In this document: piece after piece, positions 8,844 to 16,922 of the stretch
How positions within the stretch are numbered: the stretch's first letter is position 1
How the letters are laid out: each line of letters opens with the position of its first letter
DNA from: Methanoculleus methanifontis
GTDB lineage: Archaea > Halobacteriota > Methanomicrobia > Methanomicrobiales > Methanoculleaceae
Length of the DNA: 64,000 bases
Assembly: GCF_030464365.1 (NCBI RefSeq)
Contig: NZ_VCYI01000014.1
Location: 23,392 to 87,391, forward strand
Reading direction: 5' to 3'
Notes under the pieces: generated by a model
What the model was told of the DNA's origin: nothing
The model's input: the letters and a program-made list of their open reading frames with translations, nothing else
The model's database searches: none
Translations under genes and position numbers: made by a program

Positions 8844-9271
8844 GTCTGTTCCTTGACCTTCCTCACCGAGATGATCGTCTGGATATCCCTCACCGCCGGA
8901 AGGCCGGAGAGGGGAACGAGCACGTTCCGTTTCAACTCGGATATGTTCTGCACCCGGACCTTGACGAAGAAGTCTCCGGGCTCAAGAACCTCGTAGAGTT
9001 CAAGGATGCTCGGGAGACCCTGCATGAACTCCTCGACATCCGATTTCCCGTCTGGGTGAACCCTGACATTCAGAAAAGCGACCAGAGTATGCTCGAAACA
9101 CTTCTGGTTGATGACGATCGTGAACCGCTCGAGGATACCGGCGTTCTTCAGTTTCTCGATCCGTTTAAAGACTGTCGACGGTGCGATACCCAGCATTGAG
9201 CCGAGTTCTGCCATAGACATTCGCCCGTCTCTCTGCAGTTCCCGAAGGATCGCATCGTCGATCTCGTCCAT
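8840..9271 (-). CDS. Lrp/AsnC-family transcriptional regulator
   Basis: DNA-binding regulator of 143 aa. The N-terminal winged helix reads DDAILRELQRDGRMSMAELG and includes GIAPSTVFKRIEKLKNAGI; the C-terminal half is the RAM/effector domain of the family. The start is the ATG beginning MDEIDD, which is the normal family N terminus; the frame extends 14 codons upstream without conservation. It heads a three-gene unit with a small membrane protein and a hypothetical protein, so these are its likely local targets. Autoregulation is usual for the family. The effector is unknown. Confidence 0.92.
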   Translation of the reverse strand: MDEIDDAILRELQRDGRMSMAELGSMLGIAPSTVFKRIEKLKNAGILERFTIVINQKCFEHTLVAFLNVRVHPDGKSDVEEFMQGLPSILELYEVLEPGDFFVKVRVQNISELKRNVLVPLSGLPAVRDIQTIISVRKVKEQT

Positions 9272-9313
9272 TCGTACAATAGTTACAAGTTTTTGGTTAT
9301 AATAATTCCGCAT

Positions 9314-9328
9314 TCGGTTTATAAATTG
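9314..9328 (-). promoter_or_regulatory. Box A of the Lrp operon
   Basis: The minus strand reads CAATTTATAAACC, a strong box A, about 45-55 bases before the ATG at 9271. That leaves a short AT-rich leader in which an autoregulatory site could lie. Confidence 0.55.
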
Positions 9329-9470
9329 AATGGATTTTTTTTCGTTTCTGTCGGATAATGAGGAGGATAAGGGGGTTTAGCCATGGTTTCGCCCGGTGAT
9401 TAAATGTAAGTTTTTCCGGGAGCAACGGGAAAGAAAACTCTGTTTTTCACAACAATGTGGAATTATCGTT

Positions 9471-10271
9471 TCACAGCCTGTGGATGATTGTTCCTCCCGG
9501 GTTGACGATCCTGATCGGCCCGGGACCTCCTGCTGCATCGCGGATGGCCGTGTCGATGAACCCTCTTGCCGCGCGGAACCCCTCACGTATGGGCATCCTC
9601 CGGGCGAGGCATGCAGTGAGTGCCGCCGAGAAGCAGCATCCCGACCCGTGCACCGAGTAGGGGTAGCGCTCCCCGGAGAGCCGTATCTCGCCGTCCCGGT
9701 CGACCAGGAGGTCGATCGCCGCCCCGCCGGGGAGGTGTCCACCCTTCACTACCACGGCACGGGCACCGAGGTCGAGGATCCGCCGCCCGGCCTCGGCCAT
9801 CTCCTCGACGGTCATGACTCGCATCCGGCTGAGCACCTCAGCCTCCGGGATGTTCGGGGTGACAACCGCCGCCCGGGGGATGAGGAGTTCCATGAGATCG
9901 GCAACCGCATCCTCCGCGAGCAGCCGGTGGCCCGACGTTGATATCATCACCGGGTCGATCACGAGTGCGCCCCCTTCCGGCAGGCTCTCCGCGACCGCAC
10001 GGACGTTTGCGGCGTTCCCGAGCATCCCGGTCTTCCATGCCCCGATCGAAAAGCCGTCCGCGACCGTTTCCATCTGCGCCCGGACCGCCTCAGGAGGGAG
10101 CATCCAGGTTCCCCGCACCTCGCGGGTGTTCTGGGCCGTCACCGCCGTAATGACCGTCAGCCCATAGATCCCGAGCGCCGTGAACGTCTTCAAGTCTGCC
10201 TGGATACCCGCTCCGCCTCCCGAGTCGGAACCGGCGACGGAACAGGCGGCAATCATCTCTCCATCCCTCAT
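9471..10271 (-). CDS. thiD: Hydroxymethylpyrimidine (phosphate) kinase
   Basis: Ribokinase-fold enzyme of 266 aa that phosphorylates HMP and HMP phosphate to HMP-PP for thiamine synthesis in the cytosol. The N-terminal signature AGSDSGGGAGIQADLK and the C-terminal anion-hole/catalytic motif VHGSGCCFSAAL (usually GTGCTLSAA) are clear, and length is normal for ThiD without a fused ThiN domain. Two starts are possible, 10271 or the ATG five codons later, which is preceded by AGGGATGG. It is a single gene divergent from the AIR-synthase-like gene. No TPP riboswitch was recognised upstream. Confidence 0.93.
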   Translation of the reverse strand: MRDGEMIAACSVAGSDSGGGAGIQADLKTFTALGIYGLTVITAVTAQNTREVRGTWMLPPEAVRAQMETVADGFSIGAWKTGMLGNAANVRAVAESLPEGGALVIDPVMISTSGHRLLAEDAVADLMELLIPRAAVVTPNIPEAEVLSRMRVMTVEEMAEAGRRILDLGARAVVVKGGHLPGGAAIDLLVDRDGEIRLSGERYPYSVHGSGCCFSAALTACLARRMPIREGFRAARGFIDTAIRDAAGGPGPIRIVNPGGTIIHRL

Positions 10272-10325
10272 CCATCAGGTGTTGCCCGGTATCTGCTTGA
10301 ATCTTTGCCTCTCCTGCGCCATTCC

Positions 10326-10335
10326 CTTTATCACG
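10326..10335 (+). promoter_or_regulatory. Box A before the AIR-synthase-like gene
   Basis: CCTTTATCAC lies about 27 bases before the ATG at 10358 with no Shine-Dalgarno site between them, which fits a leaderless transcript. Confidence 0.4.
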
Positions 10336-10357
10336 TTCTGCACCGACCACTCTTACA

Positions 10358-11686
10358 ATGGATGTAGAAGAGATCAGCCGCCGGCACCTCGCCGCCGGCA
10401 CCCCTGACGACGAGATCGTGCGCCTTCTCTCCCGGGATATCCTCTCGATCAAGCACCACCGCGTAACCCCCGCCTACGCCGAGGCGTTTGCCCGGGCGGT
10501 CCTCACCGAGGCGAAGAACTCGACCGGGCTGTCCGGCGACCTCTTCGCCTTCGAGTCCTCCGGTTCGACGATGGGCGAGTTCGGCGTCGGTTCGCGAGGG
10601 TCGGGCGACTTCTTCGCCCACCGGCAGCTCGCCCGGATCATCGGCCGGACGGAAGCCACGGTCGGTGTCGACGAGATGGACGACGCCGGCGCCGTCTGTG
10701 CCGGCGGGGACTATATCATCACCACCGTCGACGGCATGCACTCGCGCCTCTCGGACTTCCCCTTCCTTGCCGGGTTCCACGTCACCCGGGCGACGCTCCG
10801 TGACGTCTACGTTATGGGGGCAAAACCCGTCGCGCTCCTCTCCGACATCCACGTCGCCGACGACGGCGACGTCGCCAAGATCTTCGACTACACGGCGGGC
10901 GTCTCCGCCGTCGGCGAGGCCATGGACATCCCGCTCGTTACCGGCTCCACCCTCCGCATCGGCGGGGACATGGTGCTCGGTTCCCGGATGACCGGGTGCG
11001 TCGGCGCCGTCGGGGTCGCCCGGCACCTCACCGCCAGGAAATCGATCAGCCCCGGCGACGTCCTCCTCATGACCGAGGGGGCAGGCGGCGGGACGATCGC
11101 CACCGCCGCGATCTACTCCGGGTTCCCCGAGGTCGTCGAGGAGACGATCAACCTCCACTTCCTCAAGGCCTGCGAGGCGCTGCTTGCAAGCGACGTCCTC
11201 GCGAGCATCCACGCCATGACCGACGTCACGAACGGCGGGCTCCGGGGCGACGCCTACGAGATGGCCGAGACCGCCGGCTGCCGGATCGTCGTCGTCGAGG
11301 ACGACCTCCGCACCCTCGTCCAGCCCAGAGTCCTCGAGATGCTCGACGCGCTCGAGATCGATTACCTCGGCGTATCGCTCGACGCCCTCCTGGTCGTCGC
11401 ACCACCGGAGGCTGCGCCCGAGATCCGGCGGGTCGTCGAGTCCGCGGGCGTCGCGATGAAAGAGGTCGGCTATGTCGAGGAAGGAGCGCCCGAGTCGGTA
11501 CTCTCGGTCGGCGGCGAGATCCGCGATTTCACCCCCCGGTTCCGGGAGTCGGCCTACACCCCGGTCAAGAAGGTCGTGGACGAGGACAAGAGGGACTTTG
11601 AGGAGATGAAGGCCGGGGTCGAGCGGGCGGCGGAAGCGGCGCTTGAAAAGAAGCTCCGGATCCTTTCCCGGCTCCGGTCTTCGTGA
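10358..11686 (+). CDS. AIR synthase/HypE-related protein
   Basis: Protein of 442 aa in the PurM/HypE/SelD/ThiL superfamily of ATP-binding enzymes. The ATP/Mg site is suggested by DEMDDAGAVCAGGDYIITTVDG near residue 110, and the second domain carries the glycine-rich TEGAGGGT and the TDVTNGGLRGD block near residue 290. It is longer than HypE or PurM because of an N-terminal segment of about 90 residues and a charged C-terminal helix (EEMKAGVERAAEAALEKK). Methanogens have such proteins of unproven function, often called hydrogenase maturation related. No hydrogenase or purine genes lie nearby to decide the role. Confidence 0.8.
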   Translation: MDVEEISRRHLAAGTPDDEIVRLLSRDILSIKHHRVTPAYAEAFARAVLTEAKNSTGLSGDLFAFESSGSTMGEFGVGSRGSGDFFAHRQLARIIGRTEATVGVDEMDDAGAVCAGGDYIITTVDGMHSRLSDFPFLAGFHVTRATLRDVYVMGAKPVALLSDIHVADDGDVAKIFDYTAGVSAVGEAMDIPLVTGSTLRIGGDMVLGSRMTGCVGAVGVARHLTARKSISPGDVLLMTEGAGGGTIATAAIYSGFPEVVEETINLHFLKACEALLASDVLASIHAMTDVTNGGLRGDAYEMAETAGCRIVVVEDDLRTLVQPRVLEMLDALEIDYLGVSLDALLVVAPPEAAPEIRRVVESAGVAMKEVGYVEEGAPESVLSVGGEIRDFTPRFRESAYTPVKKVVDEDKRDFEEMKAGVERAAEAALEKKLRILSRLRSS

Positions 11687-11824
11687 GTGGATAGATCGTT
11701 GTAACTCTTGCTAACGGCCTTTGTCGAACCCCCCGTGATCCGGCCGGTTGAGAGGGTATCTGCCCGAAGCTCCGGGGAGGGCAGGACGGCCGTTCCCATA
11801 TTATGGCGACGCGGTTATCGGGGG

Positions 11825-11837
11825 CAAATTTATATCG
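11825..11837 (+). promoter_or_regulatory. Box A of the MNT/HepT module
   Basis: AAATTTATATCGC is a near-consensus box A about 30-40 bases before the ATG of the MNT gene. It is the only promoter-like sequence in the 180-base gap after the AIR-synthase-like gene. Confidence 0.55.
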
Positions 11838-11866
11838 CCACTCCCGATAGAAGATATTGAACAGCA

Positions 11867-12160
11867 ATGCCCGTCACACAGGATCTGATCCGGAAGAAGC
11901 GGTCCAGGATTCTCACAATAGCCGGGCGGCACGGTGCCAGAAACCTGCGGGTCTTCGGCTCGGTCGCCCGGGGCGAGGCAGGCCCGGAGAGCGACCTCGA
12001 CCTTCTGGTGGAGTTGGAGCCGGGCAGAAGCCTCCTTGATCACATTGCACTCATCCAGGATCTGGAGGAGGCACTGGGGTGCCGGGTGGATGTCGTGACG
12101 GAAGCGGCGCTCAAGGAGCGCTACAAAAAGCGGATCCTCAAAGAGGCAGTGCCGTTATGA
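11867..12160 (+). CDS. MNT-type nucleotidyltransferase (antitoxin of a HepT module)
   Basis: Minimal nucleotidyltransferase of 97 aa. The fold signature is GSVARGEAGPESDLDLLVE (about residues 31-49), giving the GS-x9-DxD metal-binding motif of the Pol-beta superfamily. In MNT/HepT modules this protein modifies and neutralises HepT by adding AMP groups to it. Its stop overlaps the start of the HepT gene (ATGA), the standard order. Here the toxin gene downstream is broken, so the antitoxin is an orphan by sequence. It is translated from a strong box A but a weak ribosome-binding site. Confidence 0.88.
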   Translation: MPVTQDLIRKKRSRILTIAGRHGARNLRVFGSVARGEAGPESDLDLLVELEPGRSLLDHIALIQDLEEALGCRVDVVTEAALKERYKKRILKEAVPL

Positions 12161-12562
12161 GGGATGGGATCGATCGGCTCCTCGACATCCTGGAAGCGAT
12201 CAAGGAGATTGAGCGGTATGCGATCCGGGGCAGAGACGCTTTTTTGCAGGACGAACTGGTGCAGGTCTGGATGATACACCATCTCCTGAACATCGGGGAA
12301 GCAGCCTCCCGCACTCGAAGACCGGAGGTCTTCTCACGCTCCGCTCCTTGAGGGAGCGTCGCGTCTTCCTCCTGATCTTCGAAGCGCTTCTCCCGACGTT
12401 CCCTGGAAGCAGGTGATCGGCCTTCGGAACATCCTGGTTCATGCATACTTCCGCGTGGATCCTCTGGAGGTCTGGGCGGTCGTGGATCACGATATCCCCG
12501 CACTCGGGGAAGAGGTCGCGGCGCTCCTCTCTTTGCTCGGCGGCACAGGAGGCGCCGGGTAG
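12157..12562 (+). pseudogene. HepT-like toxin, broken by a small palindromic insertion
   Basis: The N-terminal part (about 50 codons, ending IGEAAS) is in the frame of the ATG that overlaps the MNT stop. The C-terminal part, PDVPWKQVIGLRNILVHAYF onward, continues one frame over and carries the catalytic R-x4-H-x-Y motif (RNILVHAY), ending at the TAG at 12560-12562. Removing 52 bases (12312-12363) restores one frame and gives the natural junction ASRLPPDLRSASPDVPW. As it stands, translation stops at 12351 before the catalytic motif. The toxin is therefore inactive unless frameshifting occurs. This is a recent event, since no other lesion is seen. Confidence 0.85.
12312..12363. mobile_element. 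52-bp double-hairpin insertion in hepT
   Basis: The insertion consists of two adjacent palindromes: GAAGACC-GGA-GGTCTTC and ACGCTCC-(8 nt)-GGAGCGT. Read on the minus strand it contains the module GGAGCGTGAGAAG...CTTCGAG, which is also present at 14853-14879 and, in variant form, at 44384-44412. The reading frame of the host gene defines both ends. A two-base CG repeat at the junctions is too short to prove a target duplication. Confidence 0.7.
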
Positions 12563-12623
12563 AGTACCGTCTCCTTCCACCCCGGAAATCCGTTGCCAGC
12601 GGAAGGGGAGAGAACAGCCCCCT

Positions 12624-13874
12624 TCACGTGCCTTCGGGGTCGACGACCCTTCCCATGAAGAGGATCGTGCCGGAGTCCTTCTCAGTGATGAGGAAGACGA
12701 ACGGGTGGTCCGCACGGAATACGGGCGCGGCACCTCCCCCCACCACAACGCCGGTCGCTGCCGCGGCCTCGGTACCCTCTTCGTTCACGTCGATGAACGC
12801 CTTGTGGAAGACCCCGGTGACGAAGAGGTCTCTCGTGCCGTCCATCCCCGAGAGATCGGCGGCATCATTGGCAAACGCCGTGGGCATCCCCATCGCCGCA
12901 AGCACCCCCGGAAGAGGATACCCCGTCTCCAGCGTGAACTTCGGGAAGAAGACCCTGACGTTCTGCGAGACCAGGGACGCCCGCAGGCCGGCAAGCCTCT
13001 CCGCGTCCAGGGCCTCCTCCGCAGCCGCCAGGGTGTCGTCCTTCGGCAGGAGGACGAGCATCGCGAGTTCGGTCTCGTTCCCGTGCGCGTACGGCATCTC
13101 GAGCACCCGGAGGGTATCGGTCTCCGCGTACGGGTAGACGGCGTTCCCGTGCATCATCGCGACAGTCACCGTCTCGTCCGGTCCGACCCGGAACTCCTCT
13201 TTTGTCGTCTCGTTCGCGTCGAACGGCTCGGTCCAGGTGCCCTTGAAGTAGATCGCGTTCGTGATCACGAGCCGGGTCAGCGGGTCGATCGAGCCGGGCG
13301 GCAGGAGGTCGCGGATCTTCTCTTCGGTCTCTCCCTCCACCCACCGGTTGATCGTCTCCCGCGACCCCCCGGGGTCATTGATGAAGTCGAGGTTCGTGAC
13401 GTTCGCCCCGTACCAGCGGGTGGCCGTGTCGATGTACTCCGGGAGGAACGTATATGTCTTCTCTGCCCAGAGGGCGTTTGCGGTGCGGAGCGTGTAACTG
13501 GCGTCCCTGCTATTCAGGCCGGCATCAAGCCCGGCAATGCCCTCCCGCCGGAGGGTAGCATTCGCCGGAAGGTGCAGCACCGATTCGATCTCGTCGGCGG
13601 TCGTGCCGCGAGCGCCCTCGCAGGTGATCGCGAGGGCCGAGGTGATGCTGTAGGGCGAGAAGAAGAGGTTGTCTCCCGCATGCGCCGGCTCGGCCGCGAG
13701 GCGCCGGTAGAGGTCGAACGCAAACCGGTTGTTCCCGGTTGCCACGCTATCGTCGGCTACGGATTCACCGGAGACTGAAGTCGTGCTCAGAGGTACGGTC
13801 CCGCAGACAGCCAGTCCTGCAACAATGAGCGCCAGAACCAGGATGCCTATTCCGGAGATCAATAGTCTTTTCAT
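12624..13874 (-). CDS. Serpin (secreted or membrane-tethered protease inhibitor)
   Basis: Protein of 416 aa with an N-terminal hydrophobic segment (residues 4-24, GIGILVLALIVAGLAV) followed by a complete serpin domain. Visible landmarks are NLFFSPYSITSALAI near residue 70, the strand NAIYFKGTW, the hinge EEGTEAAAATG near residue 375 and the C-terminal DHPFVFLI block. The hinge keeps the small residues needed for loop insertion, so it should be inhibitory. The predicted scissile region is unusually Gly/Ala-rich (VVVGGGAAP), which suggests an elastase- or subtilisin-like target. A GGGAGAG ribosome-binding site precedes the ATG at 13874. Serpins are patchy in archaea. The gene lies just downstream of an ArsR-type regulator on the same strand. 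Confidence 0.93.
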   Translation of the reverse strand: MKRLLISGIGILVLALIVAGLAVCGTVPLSTTSVSGESVADDSVATGNNRFAFDLYRRLAAEPAHAGDNLFFSPYSITSALAITCEGARGTTADEIESVLHLPANATLRREGIAGLDAGLNSRDASYTLRTANALWAEKTYTFLPEYIDTATRWYGANVTNLDFINDPGGSRETINRWVEGETEEKIRDLLPPGSIDPLTRLVITNAIYFKGTWTEPFDANETTKEEFRVGPDETVTVAMMHGNAVYPYAETDTLRVLEMPYAHGNETELAMLVLLPKDDTLAAAEEALDAERLAGLRASLVSQNVRVFFPKFTLETGYPLPGVLAAMGMPTAFANDAADLSGMDGTRDLFVTGVFHKAFIDVNEEGTEAAAATGVVVGGGAAPVFRADHPFVFLITEKDSGTILFMGRVVDPEGT

Positions 13875-14021
13875 CGTTCTCTCCCGTGGATGGCTTCGAG
13901 GTGGCCGGTGATCCGCGAACCGGGTAGCTTCCGGACATCCACACGGAGTCTTTCTGCAGGAAGACGATAATACCGGCGAAAGCGTTCGATCCCGGTCGAA
14001 CGGGTTCAAAAATTATATCAG

Positions 14022-14570
14022 TCACGTAACTTCCCCACTTGCAGGACCGGGGGGCTGCGTCGCCGCACGCCTCTTCCGCCACCGGGCGCAGGCATACGCC
14101 ACCAGGACTCCCCCGATCACCGCGAGCGCGATCCCGGCAACGAGCAGTTCCACGGGAGGCCCCTCCGGGACCGGGAGACCGCCCCCTCCCGCAAGCGGGG
14201 GCACCGGCACTTCCCGGATCGGCGCGGTCAGGAAGGCCGCGAGGGCACAGACGCCTCCGGCGAGGCTCGCCAATCCCGCAGCCAGGAGGATCCGGATCCG
14301 GGTGCTGCCGTGCGGCTGCAGGAGGGCCTGCCCCTCCGGCGTGAGCGCGTAGTACACCCAGGCGTGCCCGTCGTCCCCGGCGGCAACGAAACCGGCGTCG
14401 GCAAGCCTCTGCAGGTGGTGATGAACCGTGGACTTTGCCAGGCCGAGGTCGGCCGCGAGCTCCGTAATCGTCATCCTGCGTGTATGCAGGGTCTTTAACA
14501 TATCAAGCCGGGTCCCTGATGCGAGCACCTCGAATGTCTCCTTTGTCAGGACGATATCGACCGGCTCCAT
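14022..14570 (-). CDS. ArsR-like winged-helix regulator with two membrane helices
   Basis: Protein of 182 aa. Residues 8-85 form an ArsR-type winged helix (GTRLDMLKTL, then the recognition helix KSTVHHHLQRLADAGF), followed by two hydrophobic segments (about 95-115 and 140-163) and a basic tail. It would be a membrane-anchored DNA-binding protein. The start ATG lies about 27 bases after a box A with no Shine-Dalgarno site, so a leaderless message is likely. A perfect 16-bp palindrome overlaps that box A and is the obvious candidate operator. The serpin gene follows 147 bases downstream and may be a target. Confidence 0.85.
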   Translation of the reverse strand: MEPVDIVLTKETFEVLASGTRLDMLKTLHTRRMTITELAADLGLAKSTVHHHLQRLADAGFVAAGDDGHAWVYYALTPEGQALLQPHGSTRIRILLAAGLASLAGGVCALAAFLTAPIREVPVPPLAGGGGLPVPEGPPVELLVAGIALAVIGGVLVAYACARWRKRRAATQPPGPASGEVT

Positions 14571-14590
14571 AGGGGAGTAGTTCGGAAAGA

Positions 14591-14612
14591 CGGGATATAA
14601 CGATTCCGTTAT
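14591..14612 (-). promoter_or_regulatory. Box A overlapped by a perfect 16-bp palindrome
   Basis: ATAACGATTCCGTTAT (14597-14612) is a palindrome with 6-bp arms and a 4-bp centre. It overlaps the minus-strand box A GTTATATCCC that lies about 27 bases before the ATG of the membrane winged-helix regulator. A dimeric regulator bound here would block TBP, so autorepression is the simplest reading. Confidence 0.6.
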
Positions 14613-14640
14613 CGTCCACATCGTAAAAAAGAAGCCTCCT

Positions 14641-15220
14641 CATGCGGCCGGGTCGAGTGAGAGCAGGGGACGGCCCGTGCGTCCCCCTTACAGAGGTTTA
14701 CCTAGTACTTGTTGTCATCTAAACCTAAAATCCGACATCACCTTCGCAGTTTCGCGTGAGACTGTACCGCCTCTATACCAAAACCTCACGCGAAGTGCGA
14801 GCGTAGCGAGCTTGAGCACCGCTAGGTGCGAGCCGCGACTGTCCACAGGACGGGAGCGTGAGAAGCCGTAGGCTTCGAGCCGCGAAGGACGCGAATACTG
14901 AGCGATACCTGCCGGCAACTTCACTTCGCGGCTTCGCGCTCTTCGCGTGAGACCATGGTTGCCGTCCTGGTACATGCAAGAAATTTCTATAATAAGATGA
15001 CACGGTGCACTAGTGCAATGATTCCAAACTAACCGGCCAACCCGACCTTCATCGTATCTCCCACGGGACGCTCCTATCCACCCCCACCCAGAGGGCGGGG
15101 GCAGTCGTGGCGATACCCTACGGGAAGCCGTGCCAGGGCATCTCCGAACTATAACCTTCCGAAGAGTGCGAAATCTAGTCGGCACCCCTCTGATTGTACT
15201 GCTGATTGAGAATCGATGCA
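14641..15220. repeat. Intergenic field of short palindromic modules
   Basis: No gene is seen in about 580 bases. From about 14790 to 14960 the sequence is a chain of small hairpins separated by GAG: GCACC-GCTA-GGTGC, GTCC-ACA-GGAC and GAAGCC-GTA-GGCTTC, with related TTCGCG-rich stretches on both sides. The module at 14853-14879 matches the insertion in the HepT gene. At 15085-15117 there is a solitary right end (GGGCGGGGGCAGT then CGTGGCGATACCC) of the element found complete at 33321-33665. A 12-bp palindrome TGCACTAGTGCA lies near 15006. Confidence 0.7.
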
Positions 15221-15937
15221 CTAGTCTTCCGGTTTCTTCCCGGCCGCACAGACATTATACGCCAGGTACGGCAGTTTCTCCTCGATGATCGGCTCCACCT
15301 TCCTTGCGAGGTTGAAGACCGGGTTGGCGAGGTTTAAGTGCGCAAACGAGCAGCGGCCGACTGATATATCCGTAAATCCGGCCTCGCGGAAGAGCCCCGT
15401 GATCTCGGTGTTGGTGTAGTAATGTTCGTCGAAGTATCCGACGCCCACCTTTTTCAAGCCGACTTTCTCCCCCATCTGGTAGACAAGCGGCACGATGCTC
15501 GTAAAGACCGTCCTTGATAAGGTGCAGACCGCGATCCTGCCGCCGGGCTTTAAGACCCGGTAGCACTCCCGGAGCATCCCCTCCGGGTCGGGGACGTAGC
15601 TGAAAGCGAGCAGGCTCGCGAGGGCGTCGAAGGTGCCGTCCTTGAACGGGAGGACGTCGGCTGTACCGACGCAGAACCCGCTCTCCGGGCACCGCTGCCG
15701 CCCGTGCCTGACCATTCCCGGGCTGATATCGAGCCCGAAGGCCCGGCCCCCTTCCTCGACGTAGCGCTGCACGAAAAGCCCGGTCCCGCACCCGACGTCG
15801 AGGAGGAACCCGCCCTTCGGGAGTTCGTTCATCACGTGTTCGGAGATGTGCCCGTGGTAATACTTCCCGCGGCTGCCGTCGTAGCGCTCGTCGTAGATAT
15901 CCGCGACCTCGTCATAATGCTGCTGTACTTTCTTCAC
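15221..15937 (-). CDS. Class I SAM-dependent methyltransferase
   Basis: Methyltransferase of about 238 aa from the Methyltransf_11/UbiE-like group. Motif I LLDVGCGTGLF near residue 44, the acidic GLDISPGM of motif II and the motif-III strand VLKPGGRIAV are clear. The start is a GTG (reading V-KKVQQHYDEV) six bases after a strong GGAGGTG ribosome-binding site. It overlaps the end of the RFC-like gene by 26 bases, so it is the last gene of the long minus-strand run. The substrate is unknown; the C-terminal region resembles quinone/lipid methyltransferases more than nucleic-acid ones, which is weak evidence. Confidence 0.88.
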   Translation of the reverse strand: MKKVQQHYDEVADIYDERYDGSRGKYYHGHISEHVMNELPKGGFLLDVGCGTGLFVQRYVEEGGRAFGLDISPGMVRHGRQRCPESGFCVGTADVLPFKDGTFDALASLLAFSYVPDPEGMLRECYRVLKPGGRIAVCTLSRTVFTSIVPLVYQMGEKVGLKKVGVGYFDEHYYTNTEITGLFREAGFTDISVGRCSFAHLNLANPVFNLARKVEPIIEEKLPYLAYNVCAAGKKPED

Positions 15938-16922
15938 TGAACACCTCCCGGGCGATCCGGGCAAGGAGTGCATTGATCTGCACAAAATCGTTTGCGTTGT
16001 GGGAGAGCCGGAGATCCGCGTCGGCGAGCGCAACGGCAAGGGCCGGGTGGTTGTACTCGCGCCTGACCACCTCCCGGAGTTCGCCGACGACCTCCCGCGC
16101 CGAGAGCCCGTACTCGATCATCAGCGACTCGGCGATCCGGCGGGCGGCGTTGAAGTTGCCGTCCCGGAGGGCGACGAACGCGGACGTAGCGACGTTTGCG
16201 GTCTCGGAACGCGAGATCTCCGCAAGATCGAAGTCCTTCTCCGCTCTCGCGGCTATCTGCAGGTACATGATCGCACGCCGCAGGTCTCCCTGCGCGGCAT
16301 ACACGATCAGGTCGAGATCGTCGGCCGGAACCGCGGCACCTTCCGCGGCGAGGATCTCCTCGAGCCGGGCGCGGACGAGCCCGCTCTCGATCGGGGCGAA
16401 GAAGAGCGGCAGGCAGCGCGACGCGATGGCCGGAATGATGGCCGAGGGCCGGACGGTGACGAAGACAAACCGGCAGGTGGCGCTGTATCGCTCCATCGTC
16501 CGGCGCAGGGCCTGCTGCGCCTCGAACGTCAGGCCGTGCGCGTCCTCAAAGACCATCAGTTTGAAGTCGGCGTCGAGCGGCCGCATCGAGGCGTACCACT
16601 TCACGATCTGTTTGAAGTTGACGATCAGGCTCCGGTCCTTGCGGTAGATCATGCTGAACCGCTCATCCGTCTCGAGCGCGCTCCTCCCCCTTCCGAGAAG
16701 GTCGGTCGCGCTGAAGACGGTCGTGTTCGCCTTCCAGTTCTCGCCGTAGAGCCTTTTTGCGAGACACTCGACGGCCGCGGTCTTCCCGGTGCCGTGCGGG
16801 CCGGAGATGAGCATGTGGGGCACGCTCCCGGAATCTGCAAACGCCGTTACGTGGCGAACGACCTCGTCCTGTCCGATGATATCGTCGCACCGCCTCGGGC
16901 GGTAGACCTCACTCCAGAGCAT
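15912..16922 (-). CDS. Divergent RFC small-subunit paralogue
   Basis: AAA+ protein of 336 aa similar throughout to the clamp-loader small subunit. Walker A is intact (GPHGTGKT near residue 42) and the SRC arginine-finger motif is kept (ASRCLPLFF). The Walker B/DEAD box is changed to MVFEDAHG, whereas the canonical subunit at 27878-28852 has LFLDEADA. It may be an accessory clamp-loader subunit, as in archaea with two kinds of small subunit, or one with weakened ATPase. It overlaps the phosphopantothenate synthetase gene by 14 bases and the methyltransferase by 26. Confidence 0.88.
   Translation of the reverse strand: MLWSEVYRPRRCDDIIGQDEVVRHVTAFADSGSVPHMLISGPHGTGKTAAVECLAKRLYGENWKANTTVFSATDLLGRGRSALETDERFSMIYRKDRSLIVNFKQIVKWYASMRPLDADFKLMVFEDAHGLTFEAQQALRRTMERYSATCRFVFVTVRPSAIIPAIASRCLPLFFAPIESGLVRARLEEILAAEGAAVPADDLDLIVYAAQGDLRRAIMYLQIAARAEKDFDLAEISRSETANVATSAFVALRDGNFNAARRIAESLMIEYGLSAREVVGELREVVRREYNHPALAVALADADLRLSHNANDFVQINALLARIAREVFSEESTAAL

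Noticed and set aside
12157..12562. Programmed frameshift in HepT
   Set aside because: The discontinuity is exactly explained by a 52-base double palindrome; no slippery site is present at the junction.
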